Source: Acetobacteraceae bacterium
GTDB lineage: Bacteria; Pseudomonadota; Alphaproteobacteria; Acetobacterales; Acetobacteraceae
DNA length: 35,849 bases
Reading direction: 5' to 3'
Assembly (NCBI GenBank): GCA_030041375.1
Contig: JASHOA010000016.1
Span: 1 to 35,849, forward strand
In this document: one piece after another, positions 7,188 to 16,655 of the stretch
Numbering within the stretch: position 1 is the stretch's first letter
Layout: every line of letters starts with the position of its first letter
Program-made: the position numbers and the translations under genes
Notes under the pieces: model-generated
The model's database searches: none
Told to the model about the DNA's origin: nothing
Seen by the model: only the letters and a program-made list of their open reading frames with translations

Positions 7188-9023
7188 TTACGCAAAGGGC
7201 GCTGTTTCGGTTTCCAGCCAAGCCCGCTCGGGGCCCGAAAGCGCGGCGCCCACGGTGTTGCGCACCCGCGCGTGATAGGCGTCGAGCCAGGCCAGTGCGG
7301 CGGGGCTCAGAAGTTCGGGGCGGATGAGCCGTCGGGCAAACGGGGCCAACGTCAGCGTCTCGAAACAGAGGAAGGGCTTGCCGGATGGGCCGTCTGCCGG
7401 GCCTCTTTTTTCGGTGGGCAGCACCAACAGAAGGTTTTCGAGCCTGATGCCGTATGCGCCGGGCAGGTAAAATCCAGGCTCGTCGGAAAGAATCATGCCG
7501 GCCTCAAGCGGGACCGCCTCGGCGTGGCGGGAGATGCCGGCCGGACCCTCGTGGACCGAAAGGAAGCTGCCCACGCCGTGCCCGGTGCCGTGGTCATAAT
7601 CGAGGCCTCCATCCCAGAGCGGCCGGCGGGCAAGAGCATCAAGGGCGGGTCCGGTGGTGCCCTCCGGGAAGCGCAGGGTGGCGAGCGCGATATGCCCGGC
7701 CAGTACACGGGTGAAGCGCTCGGCGAGTTCGGGGGCGGGCTCGGCAGGGCCGGTCCAGACGGTGCGGGTGACGTCGGTCGTCCCTTCCGGGAACTGGGCG
7801 CCGGAGTCGATGAGATAGACCTCGTTGGCGCGGATCGGGCGATCGCTCCCCGCGCTCGCGCGGTAATGGATGATCGCCCCATGCTCCCCAGCGGCGGAGA
7901 TGGCGGGGAAGCTCTCGCCGGCAAAGCCGGAGAGGGCGCGACGGAACGCCAGGAGGCGCGCTCTGGCCGAACATTCGGTTTCTTTCCCGCTGCCTCCGGC
8001 CTCTGCGAACCAGGCGAGGAAGCGCACGAGCGCGGCAGCGTCGCGAAGCTGGGCCGCTCGGGCGCCGGCCTGCTCGGTTTCGTTCTTGCACGCCTTGGGT
8101 AGCCGGCACGGATCGGGCGCGGCGCTGACCGTGGCACCGGAAGCAGTGAGAGTGTCTGCAAACCACACCGCTGTCCCGGCAGGATCGACCCGCACGCGCC
8201 GGCCGGAAAGCGCCGCCAGCGCATCGTCGAGCGCGGATGGGGGAGCCACGGTGACCGCCGGCCCAAGCCAAGCCAGCGTCTCGGGGAGCAGTTTCTCTTC
8301 CGCCATGAACAGGCTGAGGCGGCCATCCGCGAACAGCAGGGCAAAGCCGAGCGCGACCGGGGTGAATTCGAGATCCCGCCCGCGGATATTGAGGAGCCAG
8401 TTGATCGAGGCCGGATCGGAGAGCACGGCGGCATCCTCGCCACTGGCGGCGAGAGCAGCGCCGAGGCGGGCCCGCTTGGCCTCAGACTCCTCGCCGGCGA
8501 AGGCGAGCGGATGTGGCCGGCAAGGGGCGAGCGGAGGCGCCGGCCGGTCGGTCCAGAGGAGGTCGATGGGATTCCGCTCCGCGCCGGGGCCGGCATTCCC
8601 GGCGGCGGCAAAGGGCACCATCTCCAGCCCGGCCGAAGCGAAGCGGGCGAGGGCGGAGCCGCTGATCAGCATCGGATCGTAGCCGATCCTGGCGCCCGGT
8701 GCGGCCGCGGCGAGCCAGCGCTCGGGTGGCTCCTCCTGGCTGTGCCGCGGTTCCCACAAGGCCGGGTCGGTTTCGGCCGCCGCTTGCAGCGTGTAGCGGC
8801 CATCGGTGAAGAGGACCGCGCGGTCGGCCAGCACGATCGCGAGCCCGGCGCTGCCGGTGAAGCCGCTCAGCCACGCCAGCCGCTCCGCCGCTCCGGGGAC
8901 GTATTCCCCGAGATGCTCGTCCGAACGCGGCACGAGGCAGCCGGCGAGGTTCCGGCGGGCCAGAAGGGCGCGCAGCCCGGCAAGCCGGGCGGCGTGAGCG
9001 CCATCCTGCGAGCAGGTGCTCAT
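7188..9023 (-). CDS. Xaa-Pro aminopeptidase (M24 family, three-domain aminopeptidase P)
   Basis: A 611-residue metallopeptidase expected to remove N-terminal residues preceding proline. Two creatinase-like N-terminal domains (about 1-310) precede the pita-bread catalytic domain (about 320-540) and the short M24 C-terminal domain. The five dinuclear-metal ligands are all present: Asp406 (L-I-D-S-G), Asp417 (T-T-D-V-T-R), His482 (G-T-G-H-G-V-G), Glu515 (S-D-E-P-G-F-Y) and Glu529 (I-R-L-E-N). The active site therefore appears intact, and length fits the long cytosolic form of the family. There is no signal peptide. The ATG at 9023 has an AGGA about 8 nt upstream. It is transcribed divergently from a DUF1127 gene. 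Confidence 0.92.
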   Translation of the reverse strand: MSTCSQDGAHAARLAGLRALLARRNLAGCLVPRSDEHLGEYVPGAAERLAWLSGFTGSAGLAIVLADRAVLFTDGRYTLQAAAETDPALWEPRHSQEEPPERWLAAAAPGARIGYDPMLISGSALARFASAGLEMVPFAAAGNAGPGAERNPIDLLWTDRPAPPLAPCRPHPLAFAGEESEAKRARLGAALAASGEDAAVLSDPASINWLLNIRGRDLEFTPVALGFALLFADGRLSLFMAEEKLLPETLAWLGPAVTVAPPSALDDALAALSGRRVRVDPAGTAVWFADTLTASGATVSAAPDPCRLPKACKNETEQAGARAAQLRDAAALVRFLAWFAEAGGSGKETECSARARLLAFRRALSGFAGESFPAISAAGEHGAIIHYRASAGSDRPIRANEVYLIDSGAQFPEGTTDVTRTVWTGPAEPAPELAERFTRVLAGHIALATLRFPEGTTGPALDALARRPLWDGGLDYDHGTGHGVGSFLSVHEGPAGISRHAEAVPLEAGMILSDEPGFYLPGAYGIRLENLLLVLPTEKRGPADGPSGKPFLCFETLTLAPFARRLIRPELLSPAALAWLDAYHARVRNTVGAALSGPERAWLETETAPFA

Positions 9024-9204
9024 GTCAAAATCCTGACATAGCTGTGACCATGTTCATGCTTTTATTGCATGGCTGATTGAGGGTCTTCCCGCATGTGCGA
9101 AGGCCGCCGAGGCGTCCATATTGTGCAGTGCGACAAAGCCGGAGCGCCGGCATCCGAAAGGACCCGGCAGGGGCCGGCTCGTTGAGGAAAGGGATCTCGT
9201 TGCC

Positions 9205-9501
9205 ATGACTGCCTTCCACCTCCGGGGAGCCTCAGCCACTTTCGAAGGGGACCTGTTTTCCCGGCTCCCGGGGAGCCGCCTCTCCCGAGAGGAGGTTCCA
9301 GCCCGGGCAGGTGTACTCCGTCGGGCCGTCGGTGCTGGCGCGATGCGGCTTCGTGAGCATTTCCGCCGGCGGCGGGTGATGGCCGAGCTGAGCCGGCTTT
9401 CCGACCGGGAGCTTGCCGATATCGGCCTCAGCCGGTCGGAAATCGGCCTCATTTATTCTCCAGAGTTTGCTGTCCGCCGGAACGCCGAGCGGCGCGACTG
9501 A
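9205..9501 (+). CDS. DUF1127 domain protein
   Basis: A small basic protein of 98 residues. Its second half, about R-L-R-E-H-F-R-R-R-R-V-M-A-E-L-S-R-L-S-D-R-E-L-A-D-I-G-L-S-R-S-E-I, is the DUF1127 (YjiS-like) motif. This arginine-rich helical segment is widespread in alphaproteobacteria, and small members have been tied to RNA turnover and phosphate or stress physiology. The N-terminal 55 residues have no recognisable fold. I chose the ATG at 9205; purine-rich GAGGAAAGGG lies somewhat far upstream. A later ATG at the start of the motif would give a typical roughly 50-residue DUF1127 protein and cannot be excluded. Confidence 0.65.
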   Translation: MTAFHLRGASATFEGDLFSRLPGSRLSREEVPARAGVLRRAVGAGAMRLREHFRRRRVMAELSRLSDRELADIGLSRSEIGLIYSPEFAVRRNAERRD

Positions 9502-9605
9502 ACGGGATTCGCCCGCCTCGGCAAAGGTTGCGGCGTGTAACGGTTCCCCGGGCGAGGAGACTTCCTCCCGCTCCTCCCCGGGGAGCTTTGCCGGGCGGAC
9601 GGCGA

Positions 9606-10601
9606 TCAATGCAGGGTCGGGGTGCGGAGGAACTGGGCGCGGTCCGCCGAGCGGATGGCAACCGTGGTGGTGATTTCGTCGCGCAGGAGGCTGAGGCGAA
9701 CCTCGGCGCCTGCCGTGCCCGCCGACCACACGTTCTGCCAGAGGGTGGCGAGATCGCCGCTTTCTTCCGTGCCGACGGCGATCACGCGATCGCCGACCTG
9801 GACGCCCGCTTTCTCCGCCGGTCCGCCCTTGGCGAGACCGACGACGACGATTCCTTCCTCCTGCTCGGCGGCGAACATTCCGAGCCATGGCCGGCTCGGC
9901 TTGTTGACGCGCCCGTAGGTCAGGAGGTCGTTCAGGATCGGCGTCAGGTGATCGATCGGCACACACATGTTGATGTCGAGGCGCCTTCCCTGGGCATCGC
10001 CTCGCTGCACGAGAAGCGAGCCGATACCGAGCAGCTTGCCCTCGCTGCCGATCAGCGCGGCGCCGCCCCAGAACGGATGCGCCGGCGCCGTGAAGATCGC
10101 GTCGTCGAGCAGGTATTCCCAATAACCCGCAAATTCCTGCCGGGCGACGACTTTGCTCGCGATGGCGTGCTGCCGCCCACCGCCCGAGGCCACCACCGCC
10201 GCATCGCCCACCCTGAGCGCATCGGACCGTCCGAGTGACAGGCTGGGCAACCCGAGGCGCCCGAGTGCCTGCACGAGGCCAAACCCGGTTTCCTGGTCGT
10301 AGGCCAGTGCGTGTCCCGGGGTGGGGCGGCTGGTCAGCGAGCGAAGCCAGACCTGCTCGGCCTCGGTGATCAGGTAGCCGATGGTCAAAATCAGGCCGTC
10401 CTCGCGAATCACCACGCCGCTGCCCATGCGTTCCGTGCCGAGTGTCGTGGCGGTGAAGGCGTCGGGCGGTATGGTGGAGCTGAGCCCGACCACGGATTCG
10501 AGGGCGCGGTTCAGATCGAACGAGTACTCGTCTGGATCCGGCTGCAGCTCGCGCGGAATCTCCCAATCCCTCTCTTCGCTCACAGGTTCGTTCGTTTCCA
10601 T
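9606..10601 (-). CDS. HtrA/DegP-like trypsin-fold protein with PDZ domain, catalytic triad lost
   Basis: A 331-residue protein with HtrA architecture: a trypsin-like fold (about 30-225) with the start signature M-G-S-G-V-V-I-R-E-D-G-L-I-L-T, then one PDZ domain (about 235-320; R-P-W-L-G-M-F ... K-A-G-V-Q-V-G-D-R-V-I-A-V). Aligned by eye to HtrA, the catalytic His is Tyr76 (I-L-T-I-G-Y), the catalytic Asp is Gly106 (T-G-F-G-L), and the nucleophile Ser is Gly179 (P-F-W-G-G-A in place of P-G-N-S-G-G). All three catalytic residues therefore seem absent, and it is probably a non-proteolytic scaffold or chaperone. No signal peptide is seen. The start at 10601 (M-E-T-N-E-P) avoids a low-complexity Arg-rich extension. 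Confidence 0.85.
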   Translation of the reverse strand: METNEPVSEERDWEIPRELQPDPDEYSFDLNRALESVVGLSSTIPPDAFTATTLGTERMGSGVVIREDGLILTIGYLITEAEQVWLRSLTSRPTPGHALAYDQETGFGLVQALGRLGLPSLSLGRSDALRVGDAAVVASGGGRQHAIASKVVARQEFAGYWEYLLDDAIFTAPAHPFWGGAALIGSEGKLLGIGSLLVQRGDAQGRRLDINMCVPIDHLTPILNDLLTYGRVNKPSRPWLGMFAAEQEEGIVVVGLAKGGPAEKAGVQVGDRVIAVGTEESGDLATLWQNVWSAGTAGAEVRLSLLRDEITTTVAIRSADRAQFLRTPTLH

Positions 10602-10811
10602 GGGGCCGCGCCTGCGGCGCGTCGGCCGCCCCTGGCCGGCGCACCGCCGCCGCCCGGCGGGGCGGCGAGTCTCCCACCAATATAGACCGAACCCGCGCGT
10701 TTTAGGCATCCTTCTCGGTGCCCGCTCAGCCACCATCTCCCAGAGCGGAGGGTTATGTCAGGGTGCGGACGCAGTCCTGCTCCGGCGGGGTAACGGCGTG
10801 ACGAGCGCCCC

Positions 10812-12017
10812 TCAGGTGAGGGCGGCGGTGAAGGCGGCGATGCGCGTGCAGGCCTCGGTGAGGGATGCTTCGCCGGTCGCGTAGCTGACGCGGACATAGG
10901 GGCTCATGCCGAAGCCGGAGCCATGCACCACGGCGACGTGCGCTTCTTCGAGAAGTGCTTCGGCGAACTCCCGGTCGGTTTGCAACCTGCGCCCGCCGGC
11001 ACTGGTGCGGCCGAGGCAGCCGCCGACATTCGGATAGACGTAGAATGCCCCCTCCGGCCGGCGGCAGACGAGGCCCGGGGCCTCGTTCAGCAGACGTACC
11101 ACGAGATCCCGCCGCCGGCGGTAGATCGCGCGGCGCTCCGCCACCAGTTCCTGCGGACCGTCGAGCGCGGCGGCGGCGGCGGCCTGGCCAAGCGTGGAAA
11201 CCCCGGCGGTCGCCTGGCCCTGAATGTTCACCATCGCCTTGATCAGCGGGCGCGGCCCGCCCGCGAAGCCGACGCGCCAGCCGGTCATGGCGTAAGTCTT
11301 GGAGACGCCGCTCACCGTGACGATGCGATCGGCGAGGTCGGGTGCAACGGCGGCGAAGCTCGCGAGTTCGAACGCATCGTCATAGACGAGATGCTCGTAC
11401 ATGTCGTCCGTTGCGACCCAGATCTCCGGGTGGCGACGGATGACCCCGGCAAGCTCCTCGAGTTCGGCCCGGGTGCAGGCGGCGCCGGTCGGGTTATTCG
11501 GCAGGTTGAGCACGAGGAGCCGGGTTTTCGGCGTGATCGCCGCTTCGAGATCGTCCGGCCGGAGCCGGAAACCGTTGTTCTCCGGGCAGTTCACCCCGAC
11601 CGGCACGCCTTCAGCGAGTCTTGTCATCAGCGGGTAGGCGGACCAGCAGGGCTGCGGAATGACGACCTCATCGCCGGGACCGACGGTCGCCATGATCGTG
11701 TCGTAGAGCACCTGCTTGCTGCCGTTGCCGACCATGACCTGGTCGGGCGCGAAGTCGAGGCCGTTCTCGCGGCGGAATTTCCGGCGCACTGCTTCCTTGA
11801 GTGCGGGCGTTCCGTCGTGCGGGGGGTATTTCGTCTCTCCGGCCAGGGCGGCGCGATGGGCGGCTTCGATGGCGTGCGGGGGGGTGGGAAAATCCGGCTC
11901 GCCGACCGCGAGCGAAATCACCTTCGCGCCTGCCTCCTTCAGCGCGCGCGCGCGCGCCGACATCGTGGTGGTTGCCGCAACCGGCGCGGCGCCCAGCCTC
12001 TCTGCAAGAGCGGGCAT
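10812..12017 (-). CDS. PLP-dependent class I aminotransferase (aspartate aminotransferase-like), copy 1
   Basis: A 401-residue fold-type I aminotransferase. Visible are the N-terminal S-L-A-V-G-E-P-D-F, N-L-P-N-N-P-T-G-A (cofactor and substrate binding Asn), the Schiff-base lysine in S-G-V-S-K-T-Y-A-M-T-G-W-R-V-G-F, and the terminal R-V-S-Y-A with the carboxylate-binding Arg. It most resembles the Ib group (aspartate or prephenate aminotransferase-like), so an aspartate/2-oxoglutarate reaction is the default guess. The start is at 12017, only 8 nt after the stop of a paralogue (12026), with which it is surely co-transcribed. A longer reading frame upstream overlaps that paralogue and is not real. 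Confidence 0.9.
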   Translation of the reverse strand: MPALAERLGAAPVAATTTMSARARALKEAGAKVISLAVGEPDFPTPPHAIEAAHRAALAGETKYPPHDGTPALKEAVRRKFRRENGLDFAPDQVMVGNGSKQVLYDTIMATVGPGDEVVIPQPCWSAYPLMTRLAEGVPVGVNCPENNGFRLRPDDLEAAITPKTRLLVLNLPNNPTGAACTRAELEELAGVIRRHPEIWVATDDMYEHLVYDDAFELASFAAVAPDLADRIVTVSGVSKTYAMTGWRVGFAGGPRPLIKAMVNIQGQATAGVSTLGQAAAAAALDGPQELVAERRAIYRRRRDLVVRLLNEAPGLVCRRPEGAFYVYPNVGGCLGRTSAGGRRLQTDREFAEALLEEAHVAVVHGSGFGMSPYVRVSYATGEASLTEACTRIAAFTAALT

Positions 12018-12025
12018 GCCAGGGC

Positions 12026-14174
<2,149 letters not shown>

Positions 14175-14240
14175 GAGACCTCGTCCCCGACGATACTCCG
14201 GTCAGGCTCGGGCCTCGCCGGGCGGGTGCGGGAGTTTGCC

Positions 14241-15140
14241 ATGGCACGGCTGTTCACCCGGATCTTCAACCGCACCGAGAAGGAGCCGGAACCAGCGCCC
14301 GAGGCGACCTATCGGACCGAGCCGAGGCTTCCGTTGCCCGAGGTGCTGGCGCCGCCCGCCGGACCTCTGACCCCGGTCGAAACAGCGGGGACGGAGCCGG
14401 GGCCGGCGAGCGAAGCGGGATCCGCCGCGGCCGTTTCGCCGGCGGCGCCGCTGCTCAGCACCATTCGCTGGGGTCCGGCCAAGGGGCCGGCGGTCGAGAA
14501 TATCGTTTTCCTCTGTCACGGCATGGGCTCAACCGCCAACGGCATCATCCAGATCGCCCCGCAGCTTGCCACGCTGCTGCCGGCAACGTTGTTCGTGGCG
14601 CCGAACGGGCCCGAATATGCCGAGGCGAGCGACGGACGGCTCTGGTTCGACGCCAGCGACCACTCGCCGGCGGCGCTCGAAGCGGGCGTGCGCGGCGCTG
14701 CCGAGGCGCTGGATGCCCTGATCGATGCGGAACTGGACGAGGCTGGCCTCGGCCGCGAGGCGTGCGCCCTGGTCGGCTACAGCCAGGGTGCGATGACCGC
14801 GCTCTTCACCGGCCTCAGGCGCCGGCCCCCGCCGCGGGCGATTCTCTGTTACGCCGGGGCGTTGATCGCGCCCTATTCCCTGGAGGCGGAAATGACCGGC
14901 CCGCTGCCCGTGATGCTGGTGCACGGGCTCGAAGACCGGGTCGTTCCGGCCTTCTATTCGCGTGATGCCGAGAAGGCCTTGCGGGCGCTGCACTTTCCCG
15001 TGCAGACGCTGTACGCGCCGCAACTCGGCCACGACATCGACGGGGCCGTGGTGCAAGCCGGCAAACAGTTCCTCCGCCGCTCGCTGACGCCGGAGGGAGC
15101 CGGAAGCGGCAAAGGGCGCTCGCTCGCCGATGGCGGCTGA
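14241..15140 (+). CDS. Phospholipase/carboxylesterase family alpha/beta hydrolase, copy 1 (N-terminally extended)
   Basis: A 299-residue Abhydrolase_2-type serine esterase. The catalytic domain starts about residue 85 (F-L-C-H-G-M-G). The triad is Ser181 in G-Y-S-Q-G-A, Asp232 in G-L-E-D-R-V, and His264 in Q-L-G-H-D. The first 80 residues are a Pro/Ala/Glu-rich extension without a signal peptide, unusual for this normally roughly 220-residue family. GGAG (14231-14234) lies 6 nt before the ATG at 14241. The last 11 bases overlap the next esterase, so the two are translationally coupled. Substrates are unknown; the family hydrolyses short-chain carboxylesters or lysophospholipids. Confidence 0.88.
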   Translation: MARLFTRIFNRTEKEPEPAPEATYRTEPRLPLPEVLAPPAGPLTPVETAGTEPGPASEAGSAAAVSPAAPLLSTIRWGPAKGPAVENIVFLCHGMGSTANGIIQIAPQLATLLPATLFVAPNGPEYAEASDGRLWFDASDHSPAALEAGVRGAAEALDALIDAELDEAGLGREACALVGYSQGAMTALFTGLRRRPPPRAILCYAGALIAPYSLEAEMTGPLPVMLVHGLEDRVVPAFYSRDAEKALRALHFPVQTLYAPQLGHDIDGAVVQAGKQFLRRSLTPEGAGSGKGRSLADGG

Positions 15141-15813
15141 TCCATTGATCGCGGAGGGGAAAGCGCCGCTCGACGGGCCGCGCTATGGACCGAAGGACGG
15201 ACGGAAAGCGGAGCAACTCATCGTGCTCTGCCACGGCATCGGCGCGGATGGCTACGATCTGATCGATCTCGCCTCGTATTGGTCGGCAGCCCTTCCCGGC
15301 GCCTGCTTCGCGGCGCCGAATGCGCCCGAGCCTTATCCGCTCGCGCCTCACGGGCGGCAATGGTTCGATATCGCCGACCGTTCGCCCGCGACGCTCACCG
15401 CCGGGGTGCGACGGGCGCGGGAAAAACTCGATCTCTTCATCGATTCCGAACTGGCCAGGCTGGCTTTGCCGGCCAGCGAATATGCGCTGATGGGTTTCAG
15501 CCAGGGCGCGATGACGGCGCTCTTTGCCGGGCTCCGCCGCGCGCCCGGCCCGCGCGCCGTCCTGGCCTACTCCGGGGCACTGATCGCGCCTGAAACGCTG
15601 GCCCTGGAGCGCCGCAACAGCGCCCCGGTCCTCCTGGTGCACGGCGAAGCGGACGAGGTGCTTCCTGCCTTCCTCTCGCGCGACGCCGAACGGGCGCTGA
15701 CGGCGGAGGGGATGGCGGTCGAAGCGCATTTCCGCCCCGGCCTTGGCCACGGCATCGACGATGCCGGCCTCTCTCTCGGGGCTCTGTTCCTGCAGCGCGC
15801 TTTCGCCGCCTGA
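15130..15813 (+). CDS. Phospholipase/carboxylesterase family alpha/beta hydrolase, copy 2
   Basis: A 227-residue paralogue of the preceding gene, of standard family length and lacking the N-terminal extension. The triad is Ser124 in G-F-S-Q-G-A, Asp175 in G-E-A-D-E-V, and His207 in G-L-G-H-G. Its start lies inside the end of copy 1 in another frame (11-bp overlap). Sequence order is conserved between the two copies, including W-F-D, S-P-A, and Y-(A/S)-G-A-L-I-A-P, so tandem duplication is clear. It is followed by about 150 bp of non-coding DNA and then an HNH gene. Confidence 0.9.
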   Translation: MAADPLIAEGKAPLDGPRYGPKDGRKAEQLIVLCHGIGADGYDLIDLASYWSAALPGACFAAPNAPEPYPLAPHGRQWFDIADRSPATLTAGVRRAREKLDLFIDSELARLALPASEYALMGFSQGAMTALFAGLRRAPGPRAVLAYSGALIAPETLALERRNSAPVLLVHGEADEVLPAFLSRDAERALTAEGMAVEAHFRPGLGHGIDDAGLSLGALFLQRAFAA

Positions 15814-15969
15814 CGGCATGCGCCGAGCGTGCCGGAGGGGCACGGCTTGCCGGGTGGCGGCCGCTCTGCAATAAGCGCGTTCGCCATGGGCACTGCACAA
15901 ATTTTCGCAGGCGACAGGGGTTTCCGCCAGCATCCCCTCCCCTGCGCGCTACGCCGGTAGGAGCCGGGA

Positions 15970-16530
15970 TTGCCGGACGGTGGCCAACATTTCCCCGCCC
16001 TGGTGCTCAACGCGGATTTTCGCCCTCTTTCCTATTTCCCGCTGTCGCTCTGGGCCTGGCAGGATGCGGTCAGGGCGGTGTTCCTCGAGCGGGTTGCGGT
16101 GTTGAGCGAATACGACGTGGAGGTGCACTCTCCGTCTGTTGCCATTCGCCTGCCCAGCGTGATCGCGTTGAAGGACTATATCCCGACTTCCCGGCGGCCG
16201 GCCTTCACGCGGTTCAACGTCTTCCTGCGAGACAGCTTCACCTGCCAGTATTGCAATCGCCGCTATCCGGCGCCGGACCTCACCTTCGATCACGTGGTGC
16301 CGCGTTCGCGCGGCGGCCGCACGGTGTGGGAGAACGTCGTCACCGCGTGCGGCACCTGCAACTTGCGGAAGGGCTCGCGCCTGCCGCGGGAGTGCCGCAT
16401 CTATCCGCGCGAAACGCCGCGCCGCCCGACAACCTGGGAGTTACAAGAGCGGGGACGTGGCTTTCCGCCAAACTATCTTCACGAAAGCTGGCGCGACTAT
16501 CTCTACTGGGATAGTGAACTCGAAAGTTGA
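15970..16530 (+). CDS. HNH endonuclease family protein
   Basis: A 186-residue cytosolic protein. The HNH core lies at 88-132: zinc-site cysteines C92-x-x-C95 and C127-x-x-C130, with D107-H108 and Asn122 of the beta-beta-alpha metal motif. It matches the stand-alone bacterial HNH proteins common in alphaproteobacteria (N-terminal V-L-N-A-D-F-R-P-L-S-Y-F-P-L-S), whose biological role is not settled. The start is a TTG at 15970 supported by AGGAG 7 nt upstream (15958-15962). No methylase or other restriction partner is adjacent, so a restriction role is not indicated. Confidence 0.88.
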   Translation: MPDGGQHFPALVLNADFRPLSYFPLSLWAWQDAVRAVFLERVAVLSEYDVEVHSPSVAIRLPSVIALKDYIPTSRRPAFTRFNVFLRDSFTCQYCNRRYPAPDLTFDHVVPRSRGGRTVWENVVTACGTCNLRKGSRLPRECRIYPRETPRRPTTWELQERGRGFPPNYLHESWRDYLYWDSELES

Positions 16531-16563
16531 TCGGCGAGCCTTCGCGCGCTGCCCCAAGTGCCT

Positions 16564-16605
16564 TATATAAAATGAACCCGTGAAGTTAATGTGACATCGA
16601 TCAAA
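16564..16605 (+). promoter_or_regulatory. Possible promoter -10 and CRP/FNR-like box upstream of the exoprotein operon
   Basis: The 125-bp gap before the large exoprotein gene contains an AT-rich tatataaaat (16564-16573), a plausible -10 in otherwise GC-rich DNA, without a convincing -35. At 16590-16605 lies TGTGA-N6-TCAAA, which matches the CRP half-site pair TGTGA-N6-TCACA at nine of ten positions. Being downstream of the putative -10, it would more likely act as a repressor site or serve a second promoter. It was picked out by eye only. Confidence 0.3.
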
Positions 16606-16655
16606 TCGGCGGCCGGGGAGGCACGCGGTTGCCGGAGGCTTGGGGGAAGGAAGAG

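Noticed and set aside
15814-15860. Short inverted repeat (cgtgcc / ggcacg) after the second esterase
   Set aside because: The stem is only 6 bp with no T-tract; not enough to call a terminator.
15970-16530. HNH protein as part of a restriction or defence system
   Set aside because: No methyltransferase, helicase or other defence gene is adjacent, and this HNH type is a common stand-alone chromosomal gene.
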